DNA from: Roseivivax halodurans JCM 10272
GTDB taxonomy: Bacteria; Pseudomonadota; Alphaproteobacteria; Rhodobacterales; Rhodobacteraceae
DNA length: 64,000 bases
Assembly (NCBI RefSeq): GCF_000521785.1
Contig: NZ_JALZ01000010.1
Location: forward strand, 62,001-126,000
Reading direction: 5' to 3'
Numbering within the stretch: the stretch's first letter is position 1; the number at the start of each line of letters is the position of its first letter. A program made the translations under genes and the position numbers. This document shows positions 46,302 through 55,151 of this stretch, one piece after another. The notes beneath the pieces are model-generated. The model was not told the DNA's origin. It saw only the letters and a list, made by a program, of their open reading frames with translations, and searched no databases.

Positions 46302-47969
46302 ATGAGCGGAGAACGCATCATCTACCTGCCCCTCGGGGGGGCGGGCGAAATCGGCATGAACGCCTATGTCTACGGCTACGGCAAGGCGGGCCAGGAGGAA
46401 CTGATCCTCGTCGACATCGGCGTGACCTTCCCGGACATGGAGACCTCGCCCGGGGTCGACCTGATCTTTCCGGACATCGCGTGGCTCGCCGAGCGCAAGG
46501 ACCGGCTCAAGGCGATCTTCATCACCCACGCACACGAGGACCATGTGGGCGCCGTCGCGCATTACTGGGAGCGTCTCGGCGCACCGGTCTACGCGCGCGC
46601 CTTCACTGCCAACATCGCGCGGCGCAAGATGGAAGAGATGGGCCACAAGCCCGAATACGTGCAGACCGTCTCGGCCTGGCCCGAGACCCAGCGGGTGGGA
46701 TCCTTCGAGGTCGGCTTCCTGCCGATCTCGCACTCGATCCCCGAAAGCTCGGCGCTGGTGATCGACACGCCGGCCGGCCGCCTCATGCATACCGGCGACT
46801 TCAAGATCGACCTCACCCCTGTCGTCGGCGAGGCCTTCGACCGCGGGCTCTGGGAAAGCGTCGCGAGCTCGGGTGTGAAGGCTCTGGTCTGCGATTCGAC
46901 GAACATCTTCTCGTCCCACGAGGGCCGGTCCGAGGCGACCGTCGGCCCCGAGATCGAGCGGCTCCTGTCTGAGTCCAAGGGCATGGTCTGCGCGACCACC
47001 TTCGCCTCGAACGTCGCGCGCCTGAAGACGCTGGCCGAAGCGGGGCAGAAGGCGGGGCGGTCCATCGTCCTGCTCGGCCGCGCGATGCGGCGGATGGTCG
47101 AGGCGGCGGTCGAGACCGGCGTGCTCAAGGATTTCCCGTCGACCGTGCCGGTCGAGGAGGCGGGATCGATCCCGCGCGAGAACCTGATGCTGATCGTCAC
47201 CGGCTCGCAGGGCGAGCGCCGTGCGGCCTCGGCCCAGCTCGCGCGCGGCAAGCATCACGGGATGGAGCTCAAGGAGGGCGATCTCTTCCTCTTCTCCTCC
47301 AAGACCATACCCGGCAACGAGAAGGGCGTCATCCGGATCATCAACCAGCTCTCGGAACGGGGCGTGGACGTGGTCGACGACAGTTCGGGGCGCTACCACG
47401 TCTCGGGCCACGCGAACCGTCCCGACCTCGAGGCTATGCACGACATCGTCAATCCGCAGATGGTCGTTCCCATGCATGGCGAGCACCGTCACCTGCGCGA
47501 ACACGTGAAGCTGGCGCAAACGAAGGGTCGGCAGGGCGTGCTCGCGGTCAACGGCACGATGGTGGACCTGACCGGCAACGAGCCCAAGGTCGTGGATTAC
47601 GTCGAGACCGGGCGCACCTATCTCGACGGATCGGTGCAGGTCGGCGCGCTCGACGGGGTCGTGCGGGACCGCATCCGCATGGCGCTGAACGGACATGCGA
47701 CGGTCACGCTCGTCCTCGACGAGGAAGACGAGGCGCTCGGCGATCCCTGGGTGGACCTGATGGGCCTGCCCGAGACCGGGCGCTCGCGCCAGCCGCTCTC
47801 GGACGTTCTCGAGGAGGAGCTTGCCGCCGTCGTCGCGCGTGCGGGCAAGAAGACCCTCAAGGACGACGACAAGCTCGAGGAAGAGCTGCGCCGCGCGATC
47901 CGCAACGGCGCGCAGAACGAGATCGGCAAGAAGCCCGAGGTCACGGTGGTGGTCAGCCGCTTGTCGTGA
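46302..47969 (+). CDS. rnj: Ribonuclease J
   Basis: A 555-residue metallo-beta-lactamase/beta-CASP nuclease. The metal motif THAHEDHVGA is at about residues 74-83. MHTGDFKID, GSQGERRAASAQLARG and VSGHANRPDLEAM cover the beta-CASP and C-terminal motifs. RNase J has both endo- and 5'-exoribonuclease activity and takes part in rRNA and mRNA processing. It is followed by a strong intrinsic terminator that ends the birA-coaX-rnj series. Confidence 0.96.
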   Translation: MSGERIIYLPLGGAGEIGMNAYVYGYGKAGQEELILVDIGVTFPDMETSPGVDLIFPDIAWLAERKDRLKAIFITHAHEDHVGAVAHYWERLGAPVYARAFTANIARRKMEEMGHKPEYVQTVSAWPETQRVGSFEVGFLPISHSIPESSALVIDTPAGRLMHTGDFKIDLTPVVGEAFDRGLWESVASSGVKALVCDSTNIFSSHEGRSEATVGPEIERLLSESKGMVCATTFASNVARLKTLAEAGQKAGRSIVLLGRAMRRMVEAAVETGVLKDFPSTVPVEEAGSIPRENLMLIVTGSQGERRAASAQLARGKHHGMELKEGDLFLFSSKTIPGNEKGVIRIINQLSERGVDVVDDSSGRYHVSGHANRPDLEAMHDIVNPQMVVPMHGEHRHLREHVKLAQTKGRQGVLAVNGTMVDLTGNEPKVVDYVETGRTYLDGSVQVGALDGVVRDRIRMALNGHATVTLVLDEEDEALGDPWVDLMGLPETGRSRQPLSDVLEEELAAVVARAGKKTLKDDDKLEEELRRAIRNGAQNEIGKKPEVTVVVSRLS

Positions 47970-47998
47970 TCCCCGGCCGCAGGGCCCGACGAGGAAAC

Positions 47999-48027
47999 GC
48001 CCGGCCGGCCACGGCCGGGCTTTTTTT
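47999..48027 (+). terminator. Intrinsic terminator after rnj
   Basis: A 9-bp stem GCCCGGCCG/CGGCCGGGC (47999-48007 with 48012-48020), GCCA loop, then seven T's (48021-48027). A textbook plus-strand terminator 30 bases after the rnj stop. Confidence 0.93.
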
Positions 48028-48075
48028 GCGACCGGCTGGCGCGTGAACGCGCGTTTTCCGGGAGAGGCGGACAAC

Positions 48076-48103
48076 AAAAAAAGGCGCCCCGCGGGGCGCC
48101 TTT
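48076..48103 (-). terminator. Intrinsic terminator of the rhlE-type helicase gene
   Basis: An 11-bp palindromic stem (AAAGGCGCCCC with GGGGCGCCTTT) flanked by seven A's at 48076-48082, i.e. a T tract when read on the minus strand, 23 bases beyond the helicase stop. Confidence 0.9.
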
Positions 48104-48125
48104 CGAATCCTGCCGGAGGGTCGGA

Positions 48126-49628
48126 TCAGCCCGCGCGGCGCTGCTCGAAGCTCATGGCGATGAAGGACGGCAGGTGATCGCCGAGGCCGACGACCTTGTC
48201 GTCCTTGCCCCGTCCGCCGGAGCGGCCGCGGCCACTCCTGTCGCTCTGGCTCTTCGCGGAGGCGGATCGCTCGGCCGGGGCCTCATCCGCCTGCACCGGC
48301 ACGTCGGTATTGGCCGTCTCGGGCACCTTGTCCTCGGCCGGCGCATCGTCGCGCGCCTCCGTCTTGGCCTTGGCATCGGCGCCCTTGCGTCCGCCCGATC
48401 GGCGGGTGCGCGCAGGCTTCTCGCTTTTCGGCGTCTCTTCGACCTCGGCCGGAGCCTCGCTCGCCTCGGACTTCGCCGGGCGGCCCGGATCCTCGATCTT
48501 CGGGATCTGCTTCTCGATCAGCTTCTCCACGTCCTCGAGGTTCTTCTCGTCCTTCGGGGCGCAGATCGTGATCGCCTTGCCCGCGCGGCCCGCGCGGCCC
48601 GTGCGGCCGATGCGGTGGACGTAATCCTCGGCATGGCCCGGCACGTCGTAGTTGAAGACGTGGCTCACCGAGGGCACGTCGAGCCCGCGCGCCGCGACGT
48701 CCGAGGCGACGAGAATCTTCAGATCACCGTTCCGGAAGCCGTCCAGCGTCCGCGTGCGCTGGGACTGGTCAAGATCGCCGTGGATCGGGGCGGCGTCGAC
48801 GCCGTATTTCTTGAGCGACTTCGCGACCACGTCCACATCGACCTTGCGATTGCAGAACACGATCGCGTTGGTCAGCTTCTCGCCTTCCGCCTCGATCAGC
48901 ATCCGCAGCGTGCGGCGCTTCTCGCTGTCCGCGCGGTCGCGGCGCGAGGGTTTGAACATGCAGACATGCTGGTCGATCGTCTCGGAGGCGGTCGCCTGGC
49001 GCGCCACCTCGATCCGAACCGGCGCCTGCAGGAAGGTGTTGGTGATGCGCTCGATCTCGGACGCCATCGTCGCCGAGAAGAACAGCGTCTGGCGGGTGAA
49101 GGGCGTCAGCGAGAAGATCCGCTCGATATCCGGGATGAAGCCCATGTCGAGCATTCGGTCGGCCTCGTCGACCACCATCACCTCGATCCCGGTGAGCAGC
49201 AGCTTGCCGCGCTCGAAATGGTCGAGCAGGCGGCCCGGCGTCGCGATCAGAACGTCGACGCCCTTGTCGATGAGCGCGTCCTGCTCCTTGAAGCTGACGC
49301 CGCCGATGAGCAGCGCCTTGGTCAGCTTCACGTTCTTGGAATAGGTGTCGAAGTTCTCGGCCACCTGCGCGGCAAGCTCGCGCGTCGGGCAGAGCACGAG
49401 GCTGCGCGGCATCCGCGCGCGTGCCCGGCCGCGGGCGAGCTTGTTGATCATCGGCAGGGTGAAGGACGCGGTCTTGCCGGTCCCCGTCTGCGCGATGCCG
49501 AGCACGTCCTTGCCTTCGAGCGCCGGCGGAATTGCTCCCGCCTGGATCGGAGTGGGCGTGGTGTAGCCGGCTTCCTCGACGGCTTGCAGCACCTTCGGGC
49601 TGAGGTTCAGATCGCTGAATTGGGTCAT
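48126..49628 (-). CDS. rhlE: DEAD-box RNA helicase, RhlE type
   Basis: A 500-residue ATP-dependent RNA helicase. Q motif GYTTPTPIQ, motif I AQTGTGKT (46-53), PTRELA, TPGRLLD, DEAD (154-157), SAT, and motif VI HRIGRTGRAGRAG. After the core (about residue 380) comes a charged Lys/Glu/Ala-rich tail with RRSGGRKG and a basic RSGRGRSGGRG end, likely for RNA binding. The start at MTQFSDLNLS is standard. A long leader (49629 to about 49790) with a CGGGCG/CGCCCG hairpin precedes it, as seen for cold-regulated helicases. Confidence 0.93.
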   Translation of the reverse strand: MTQFSDLNLSPKVLQAVEEAGYTTPTPIQAGAIPPALEGKDVLGIAQTGTGKTASFTLPMINKLARGRARARMPRSLVLCPTRELAAQVAENFDTYSKNVKLTKALLIGGVSFKEQDALIDKGVDVLIATPGRLLDHFERGKLLLTGIEVMVVDEADRMLDMGFIPDIERIFSLTPFTRQTLFFSATMASEIERITNTFLQAPVRIEVARQATASETIDQHVCMFKPSRRDRADSEKRRTLRMLIEAEGEKLTNAIVFCNRKVDVDVVAKSLKKYGVDAAPIHGDLDQSQRTRTLDGFRNGDLKILVASDVAARGLDVPSVSHVFNYDVPGHAEDYVHRIGRTGRAGRAGKAITICAPKDEKNLEDVEKLIEKQIPKIEDPGRPAKSEASEAPAEVEETPKSEKPARTRRSGGRKGADAKAKTEARDDAPAEDKVPETANTDVPVQADEAPAERSASAKSQSDRSGRGRSGGRGKDDKVVGLGDHLPSFIAMSFEQRRAG

Positions 49629-49826
49629 ATGTATCCGCTTGTTGCGGACACGTCTCGGCCCGCACGTCTCGTCGTCGTCGGGCCCGTCCGGCCCTCGATC
49701 GTCCATCCGGGCGCTATCCGCCCGATCGGGGCCCTGTCCGGACCCTCGCAGCGCTCTCTAACGAATTGTCGCTCCAGCGTCAATCTAACCGTGCGTCAAA
49801 GGCTTGGTATCGCGCGCGCCAGCCCG

Positions 49827-51443
49827 TCAGACCATCATCTCCTTGGTCGCCGAGAGCGTCACCTCGGGATAGTCGCGCTCGACCCGGTCGATGTCCCACT
49901 GCATCCGCGTGAGGTACACGGTGTCGCCGTCGTTGTCGGTGGCGATGTGCTGCGTGTTCTTGGCCGCGAAGGTTTCGACCGCGTCCTTGGGCCCGTGCAC
50001 CCAGCGGGCGGAGGTGAACTGCGACGGCTCGAAGCGCACCGGCAGACCGTATTCGCTCTCGATGCGCGCGCCCAGAACCTCGAATTGCAGCGCGCCGACG
50101 ACGCCGACGATGTAGCCAGAGCCGATCGACGGCTTGAAGACCTTGGCCGCGCCTTCCTCGGCGAATTGGTAGAGTGCCTTCTCGAGATGCTTGGCCTTCA
50201 TCGGATCGCCCGCGCGCACCGATTGCAGCAGCTCCGGCGCGAAGGAGGGAATGCCGGTCACCTTCAGCGTCTCGCCCTCGGTCAGGGTGTCGCCGATCCT
50301 GAGCTGGCCATGGTTCGGGATGCCGATGATGTCCCCGGCCCAGGCCTCTTCCGCGAGCTCCCGGTCGGAGGCGAGGAACAGCACCGGCGCCGACACCGTC
50401 ATCGCCTTCTTCGAGCGCACATGCGTGAGCTTCATGCCCCGCTCGAAATGCCCCGAGGCGAGCCGGACGAAAGCGACCCGGTCGCGGTGCTTGGGGTCCA
50501 TGTTGGCCTGCACCTTGAAGACGAAGCCCGCGACTTTCTGCTCTTCGGGTGCGATCTGGCGCGGCTCGGCACGGGCGGGCTGCGGCTCGGGGGCGTAGTT
50601 GCCGATCCCCTCCATCAGCTCCTTCACCCCGAAGGAGTTGATCGCCGAGCCGAACCAGATCGGCGTCATGTGCCCCTCGAGCACCGCCTGCTTGTCGAGC
50701 GCCGGCAGCAGCTCGCGCGCCATCTCGACCTCTTCCTTCAGCTGCTCGAGCAACCCGGCGGGCACGTGCTCGGCGAGCTTGGGGTCGTCGAGCCCGCTGA
50801 TCTGGATCGAATCCGCTACCTTGTTGCGGTCGGCCCGATCCATCAGCTCGAGACGGTCGTTCAGCATGTCGTAGGCGCCGACGAAGTCGCGCCCCATCCC
50901 GATCGGCCAGCTTGCCGGGGTCACGTCGATCGCGAGGTTCTCCTGGATCTCGTCGATGATCTCGAAGACGTCGCGGCTCTCGCGGTCCATCTTGTTGCAG
51001 AAGGTCAGGATCGGCAGGTCGCGCAGGCGGCAGACCTCGAAGAGCTTCCGGGTCTGGCTTTCCACACCCTTCGCGCCGTCGATCACCATGATCGCCGCGT
51101 CGACCGCCGTGAGCGTCCGGTAGGTGTCCTCGGAGAAGTCCGAGTGGCCGGGCGTGTCGACGAGGTTGAAGCGGAAGTTCTTGAAGTCGAACGACATCGC
51201 CGAGGCCGAGACCGAGATGCCCCGGTCCTTCTCCATCTGCATGTAGTCCGAGCGCGTGCGGCGTGCCTCGCCCTTGGCGCGGACCTGACCGGCCATCTGG
51301 ATCGCGCCGCCGAAGAGCAGGAACTTCTCGGTCAGCGTCGTTTTCCCTGCGTCGGGGTGCGAGATGATCGCGAAGGTGCGGCGTCGCGCGATCTCGGGCG
51401 GCAGGGCGGGGCGGTTTGAAGGGGCGTCGAGCATGGCGGGCAT
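49827..51443 (-). CDS. prfC: Peptide chain release factor 3
   Basis: A 538-residue translational GTPase that recycles RF1 and RF2. G1 SHPDAGKTTLTEK, DTPGHSDFSEDTYRTL (G3 region), NKMDRESRD (G4), then the RF3-specific C-terminal domain with VVGALQFEVLGARIESEYG. The start is either 51443 (MPAMLDAP) or 51434 (MLDAPSN); neither has a clear ribosome-binding site. Confidence 0.96.
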   Translation of the reverse strand: MPAMLDAPSNRPALPPEIARRRTFAIISHPDAGKTTLTEKFLLFGGAIQMAGQVRAKGEARRTRSDYMQMEKDRGISVSASAMSFDFKNFRFNLVDTPGHSDFSEDTYRTLTAVDAAIMVIDGAKGVESQTRKLFEVCRLRDLPILTFCNKMDRESRDVFEIIDEIQENLAIDVTPASWPIGMGRDFVGAYDMLNDRLELMDRADRNKVADSIQISGLDDPKLAEHVPAGLLEQLKEEVEMARELLPALDKQAVLEGHMTPIWFGSAINSFGVKELMEGIGNYAPEPQPARAEPRQIAPEEQKVAGFVFKVQANMDPKHRDRVAFVRLASGHFERGMKLTHVRSKKAMTVSAPVLFLASDRELAEEAWAGDIIGIPNHGQLRIGDTLTEGETLKVTGIPSFAPELLQSVRAGDPMKAKHLEKALYQFAEEGAAKVFKPSIGSGYIVGVVGALQFEVLGARIESEYGLPVRFEPSQFTSARWVHGPKDAVETFAAKNTQHIATDNDGDTVYLTRMQWDIDRVERDYPEVTLSATKEMMV

Positions 51444-51529
51444 ATAGCGCCGCCCCGGAGCGCCCGCAATCGCCCGCGCGGGAACATCGCCCGGCAGCGG
51501 CGGGTTCGGATGCCGAAAGGAGACCCATC

Positions 51530-51781
51530 ATGGCCAAGTCGATCAAGGACGAAGAGACCTACGACGCGCTGCGGGACGAAGGCATGTCCAAGGAGAAGGC
51601 GGCGCGCATCGCCAACGCCAAGGCGAACGACAGCCAGCAGCCGTCGAAGAAGGGCGGCAAGCAGCCCCCCTACGAGGAGTGGAGCAAGGAGGACCTCTAC
51701 GAGCGCGCGCAGGAGATCGGCATCGACGGGCGATCGGACATGACCAAGGACGAGCTCATCGAGGCGCTGCGAAGCCACTGA
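51530..51781 (+). CDS. Small charged protein with a Rho-N/SAP-like C-terminal domain
   Basis: An 83-residue hydrophilic protein. MAKSIKDEETYDALRDEGMS KEKAARIANA is a charged helix, a short low-complexity linker (SQQPSKKGGKQPP) follows, and EEWSKEDLYERAQEIGIDGR plus MTKDELIEALRSH form a helix-turn-helix pattern like the Rho termination factor N-terminal or SAP nucleic-acid-binding fold. AAAGGAGA gives a good ribosome-binding site. It resembles stress-associated plasmid-stabilisation-like small proteins; the function is not known. Confidence 0.75.
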   Translation: MAKSIKDEETYDALRDEGMSKEKAARIANAKANDSQQPSKKGGKQPPYEEWSKEDLYERAQEIGIDGRSDMTKDELIEALRSH

Positions 51782-51848
51782 TGAAAGTGTCTTGCCCGAC
51801 TCGCATCTCCGCGGCATGATGTGAACATTAGGTGAACATCCGGGGAGA

Positions 51849-52229
51849 ATGACGATGGACCTGATGAGTGTCGCAAACGAGCTCGTCGCGGGCTGCCGCG
51901 AGGGCCGCGAGCGCGAGAACCTGGACAAGCTCTATGCCGCGGACGCGGTCTCGGTCGAGGCGCACTGCATGCCGGGGGTGGACAGTCGCGAGACGCACGG
52001 CCTCGACGGCATCAAGGGCAAGCACGAATGGTGGGAGCAGAACATGGAGGCGACCGGCGGGAGCGTAGACGGGCCGTTCCCGCACGGCGACGAACGCTTC
52101 GCCGTCGTCTTCAAGGTCCAGGGCCGCGACAAGAATTCCGGCAAGGAGTTCGACATGGAGGAGGTGGGTATCTACCACGTCTCCGGCGGCAAGATCGTCC
52201 GCGAGGAGTTCTTCTACACCTCGGACTGA
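51849..52229 (+). CDS. NTF2-like/SnoaL-fold protein
   Basis: A 126-residue cone-shaped alpha+beta fold. MSVANELVAGCREGRERENL and DKLYAADAVSVEA are the first helices and strand, THGLDGIKGKHEWWEQNM the middle, and VGIYHVSGGKIVREEFFY the last strands. Such proteins bind small hydrophobic ligands or act as isomerases. No catalytic set is evident. ATGs at 51849 and 51855 are both possible. Confidence 0.8.
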   Translation: MTMDLMSVANELVAGCREGRERENLDKLYAADAVSVEAHCMPGVDSRETHGLDGIKGKHEWWEQNMEATGGSVDGPFPHGDERFAVVFKVQGRDKNSGKEFDMEEVGIYHVSGGKIVREEFFYTSD

Positions 52230-52248
52230 CGCGGGCGCGCGCTGCGCG

Positions 52249-52296
52249 GCGAGGGCGCTGCCCTCGCGCTCCCGGAGTATTTGTCCCAAGAAGAAG
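52249..52296 (+). repeat. GC hairpin plus dispersed element, copy 6
   Basis: GCGAGGGC-GCT-GCCCTCGC (52249-52267), GCTCCC, then GGAGTATTT-GTCC-CAAGAAGAAG (52274-52296), 20 bases after the SnoaL-like stop. The hairpin arms are identical to those of copies 7 and 9. Confidence 0.88.
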
Positions 52297-52395
52297 GGCA
52301 TGGCCGCCACCGCGCGAGGGGACGGCCATGCGATTGTGTCGCGGCGCGCCCTGCTGTTCATATGGCGCGGACGTGAAGCAGACAGGAGAAGCGAT

Positions 52396-53175
52396 ATGGA
52401 TCTCGGGATTCGCGGCAAACGCGCGCTGGTGACGGCGTCGTCGAAAGGGCTCGGCCGCGGCTGCGCCGAGGCGCTGGCCGAGGCCGGCGTCGACCTCGTG
52501 CTCAACGCCCGCGGCGAGGAGGCGCTCGACGCCACCGCCGAGCACATCCTGCGCACATGGCAAGTCGACGTGACCACGGTGGCCGCCGACATCTCCACCG
52601 AGGAGGGCCGCGCCGAGGTTCTGGAAGAGGCGGCGGGCGTCGACATCCTCGTCACCAATGCCGGCGGCCCGCCTCCGGGCATGTGGAACGACTGGAACCG
52701 CGACGATTTCATCGCCGCGCTCGACGCCAACATGCTCGCGCCCATCGCGCTGATGACCGCGCTCCTGCCCGGCATGTGCGACCGCGGCTGGGGCCGGGTC
52801 GTCAACATCACCTCGCAATCGGTCAAGGCGCCGATCCCGCAGCTCGGCCTGTCGAATTCCGCCCGCGCGGGCCTCACCGGCTATGTCGCGGGCACGGCGC
52901 GGCAGGTGGCGCAGAAGGGCGTGACGATCAACAACCTGCTGCCCGGCATCCACGCGACCGACCGCGCCGACGCGCTCGACGGCGGCGTCGCGGAGCGCGA
53001 GGGGATCGCCATCGACGAGGCCCGCGCACGGCGCGTCGAGACGATTCCGGCCCAGCGTTACGGCACGGCCGCGGAGTTCGGTCAGGCCTGCGCCTTTCTC
53101 TGCTCGCAGCATGCGGGGTTCATCGTCGGTCAGAACTGGCTGCTCGACGGCGGCGCGGTGAACGCGACCCTCTGA
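52396..53175 (+). CDS. Short-chain dehydrogenase/reductase, atypical active site
   Basis: A 259-residue Rossmann-fold protein: MDLGIRGKRALVTASSKGLG at the N-terminus and VTNAGGPPPG in place of NNAG. At the catalytic site, where SDRs have S..YxxxK, the sequence reads ITSQSVKAPIPQLGLSNSARAG, so the Tyr and Lys are replaced by Leu and Arg. This matches a recognised BKR-like SDR subgroup lacking the full catalytic tetrad. The real reaction is unknown. AGGAGAAG precedes the start. The stop overlaps the next ATG (TGATG). Confidence 0.88.
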   Translation: MDLGIRGKRALVTASSKGLGRGCAEALAEAGVDLVLNARGEEALDATAEHILRTWQVDVTTVAADISTEEGRAEVLEEAAGVDILVTNAGGPPPGMWNDWNRDDFIAALDANMLAPIALMTALLPGMCDRGWGRVVNITSQSVKAPIPQLGLSNSARAGLTGYVAGTARQVAQKGVTINNLLPGIHATDRADALDGGVAEREGIAIDEARARRVETIPAQRYGTAAEFGQACAFLCSQHAGFIVGQNWLLDGGAVNATL

Positions 53176-54323
53176 TGGCGCGCGGGCCGGACGGGCAGGG
53201 CGGCGGCGCGGGCTTCTCGCTCTCGGACCAGCTCTTCAATGCGGGGACAGTCCGGCAGCTCGCGGGAGAATACGCGGTGCTGCCGGGCTTCGATCCGGAC
53301 CGCTTCGAACAAGAGGCGCTCGCGGGCCTTGCCGGACGGGGCCTGCTCGAGCGGCTGGACTGGCTCGCGACCTGCGTCGAGGCGCAGCTACCCCGCGACT
53401 TTCCCGCCATGGCCGAGGCGCTCGAGGCGGCGATGTCGCCGCCGCTCGATCCCGCCCGCACCGACGACGATTTCGGCCGGTTCATCCACGCGGTCCCCGG
53501 CATCCTCGCCGTCCGTCACGGGCTCGAGCACCATCGCGAGAGGGCGCTCGACCTCCTGCACGAAGCGACGCGCCGCTTCTCGATGGAGTTCTACATCCGT
53601 CCCTTCCTCAACCGCTGGCCCGAGGAGACGCTGGCCCGGCTCGAGCGATGGACCGGGGACGAGAACTATCACGTCCGCCGGCTCGTCAGCGAGGGCACGC
53701 GCCCGCGCCTGCCCTGGGCCGCGAACGTCACGCTCGATCCGCGGCGGCCGCTGCCGCTGCTCGATGCGCTGCATGCCGATCCCACCCGATACGTCACACG
53801 TTCCGTCGCGAACCATCTCAACGACATCTCGAAGATCGCGCCAGACGCGGTGACCGGTCGCCTGCGGGACTGGCGGGCCGAGGCTCGGCAGCGCCCGAAG
53901 GAACTCGACTGGATGACGCGGCATGCCCTGCGCACCGCGGTCAAGCGCGGCGAGCCCGGGGCGCTGGCCCTCCTTGGCTACGATCCTGACCTGCCCGTGC
54001 GCGTCACGCTCGACGTGCCGCGCCGGGTGGCGATCGGCGAGGCGCTGAACCTGCGTGTCCGGATCGAGGCCGAAGAGCCCGGCCGCGCCCTCGTCGATTA
54101 CCGCGTCGTCTTCCACCGTCCGAGTGGACGGGCCGCAGAGAAGGTCTTCAAGCTCGGGCAGGGCAGCGTCGCGCCGGATACGCCGCTCGCCCTGTCGAAA
54201 CGGCACGTGCTGAAAGCCGAGGCCAGCACCTTCACCTGGCATCCCGGCCCGCACCGGATCGTGCTTCAGGTCAACGGGCGCGACCGGGCCGAGGCGCAGG
54301 TCGAGGTGACGGGGAGAGGCTGA
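53175..54323 (+). CDS. AlkC-like HEAT-repeat protein with C-terminal Ig-like domain (DNA alkylation repair family)
   Basis: A 382-residue protein. Residues about 20-285 are paired helices of HEAT-like type (FIHAVPGILAVRHGLEHHRE, ERWTGDENYHVRRLVSEGTR, YVTRSVANHLNDISK). From about 290 the sequence turns to beta strands (VAIGEALNLRVRIEAEEPG, VDYRVVFHRPSGR, HPGPHRIVLQVNGR) like an immunoglobulin fold. AlkC glycosylases, which remove alkylated bases, can have this HEAT plus Ig-like layout. Assignment is by architecture. It is coupled to the atypical SDR. Confidence 0.7.
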   Translation: MARGPDGQGGGAGFSLSDQLFNAGTVRQLAGEYAVLPGFDPDRFEQEALAGLAGRGLLERLDWLATCVEAQLPRDFPAMAEALEAAMSPPLDPARTDDDFGRFIHAVPGILAVRHGLEHHRERALDLLHEATRRFSMEFYIRPFLNRWPEETLARLERWTGDENYHVRRLVSEGTRPRLPWAANVTLDPRRPLPLLDALHADPTRYVTRSVANHLNDISKIAPDAVTGRLRDWRAEARQRPKELDWMTRHALRTAVKRGEPGALALLGYDPDLPVRVTLDVPRRVAIGEALNLRVRIEAEEPGRALVDYRVVFHRPSGRAAEKVFKLGQGSVAPDTPLALSKRHVLKAEASTFTWHPGPHRIVLQVNGRDRAEAQVEVTGRG

Positions 54324-54330
54324 CGCCTCT

Positions 54331-54377
54331 GCGAGGGCTCTGCCCTCGCGCTCCCGGGATATTGTCGCCAAGAAGAC
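54331..54377 (+). repeat. GC hairpin plus dispersed element, copy 7 (divergent)
   Basis: GCGAGGGC-TCT-GCCCTCGC (54331-54349), GCTCCC, then a degenerate core GGATATTG-TCGC-CAAGAAGACG. It lies between the convergent AlkC-like and M48 genes, sense to the former. Confidence 0.75.
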
Positions 54378-54386
54378 GGATGGCGC

Positions 54387-55079
54387 TCAGGTCGGGGCCT
54401 TCGTCCAGCGGTGTTCGAGCTTTTCGAGGGCGGCGATGCGCTCCTCGGTCTTGGGGTGGCTCATGAGCCAGGCGGGCATGCCTGCTCCGCCGGATCCGGT
54501 GAGCTTCTCGAGCTTTCGGAACAGCGACTTCTGCGGCTCGATCCCGATCCCGGCCTTCGACAGGAGCGCCGCGGCGTAGGCGTCCGCCTCGTACTCGTCC
54601 GAGCGCGAGAGCCGCGCCGCCAGCAGCGAGGTCAGCGCGTTCGCGATCACCGCGCCCAGCCCGGGGATGATCCGGCCGAGCACCATCATCAGCGCCGTGC
54701 GGATCGCGTTCTGGCCCGAGAAGTCGATCATCCGCTTCTTGGAATGCCCGAGTGCGACATGTCCGAGCTCGTGCGCGATCACGCTCGACATCTCCTCGGC
54801 CGACACCTCGCCCGAGCGGTATTTCTGGTAGAAGCCGCGGGTGATGAAGATGCGCCCGTCCGGCGCCGCGAGCCCGTTCACCGGCTCGATCTCGTAGACG
54901 TTCACCCGGATCCGGTGCAGGTCGAGAGCCGCCGCCATGCGGTCGGTCAGCTTCTTCAGGACCGGATCGGCAAGCTCGGTCGACTTCGCGTCGAGCTCTT
55001 TCGCCGTGCGCCACGCCGAGACGCGATACATCGCGACGGCGTAGAGGATGGCGAGCAGGATGGGGGTGAGCTTGAGCAT
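54387..55079 (-). CDS. M48-family zinc metallopeptidase
   Basis: A 230-residue membrane-anchored protease. An N-terminal helix (LTPILLAILYAVAMYRV) is followed by the catalytic domain. HELGH at residues 103-107 binds zinc, with the downstream glutamate expected in SDEYEADAYAA. GRIFITRGFYQ is also typical. Such proteases degrade misfolded membrane or secreted proteins. Substrate and topology side are not readable. Confidence 0.88.
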   Translation of the reverse strand: MLKLTPILLAILYAVAMYRVSAWRTAKELDAKSTELADPVLKKLTDRMAAALDLHRIRVNVYEIEPVNGLAAPDGRIFITRGFYQKYRSGEVSAEEMSSVIAHELGHVALGHSKKRMIDFSGQNAIRTALMMVLGRIIPGLGAVIANALTSLLAARLSRSDEYEADAYAAALLSKAGIGIEPQKSLFRKLEKLTGSGGAGMPAWLMSHPKTEERIAALEKLEHRWTKAPT

Positions 55080-55151
55080 GCGCTCAATATGGAGCCTTCA
55101 AGGCTCCGCGCCAAGCGCCCGGAGGTCGCATCTCCGGGCGCGCGCGTCGTC

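Noticed and set aside
48580-48620. Short direct repeats GCGCGGCCC in the helicase gene
   Set aside because: They encode the conserved motif VI GRTGRAGRAG, so they are coding constraint.
48174-51419. Plus-strand open frame of about 1080 codons over rhlE and prfC
   Set aside because: Antisense to two clear minus-strand genes; composition typical of shadows.
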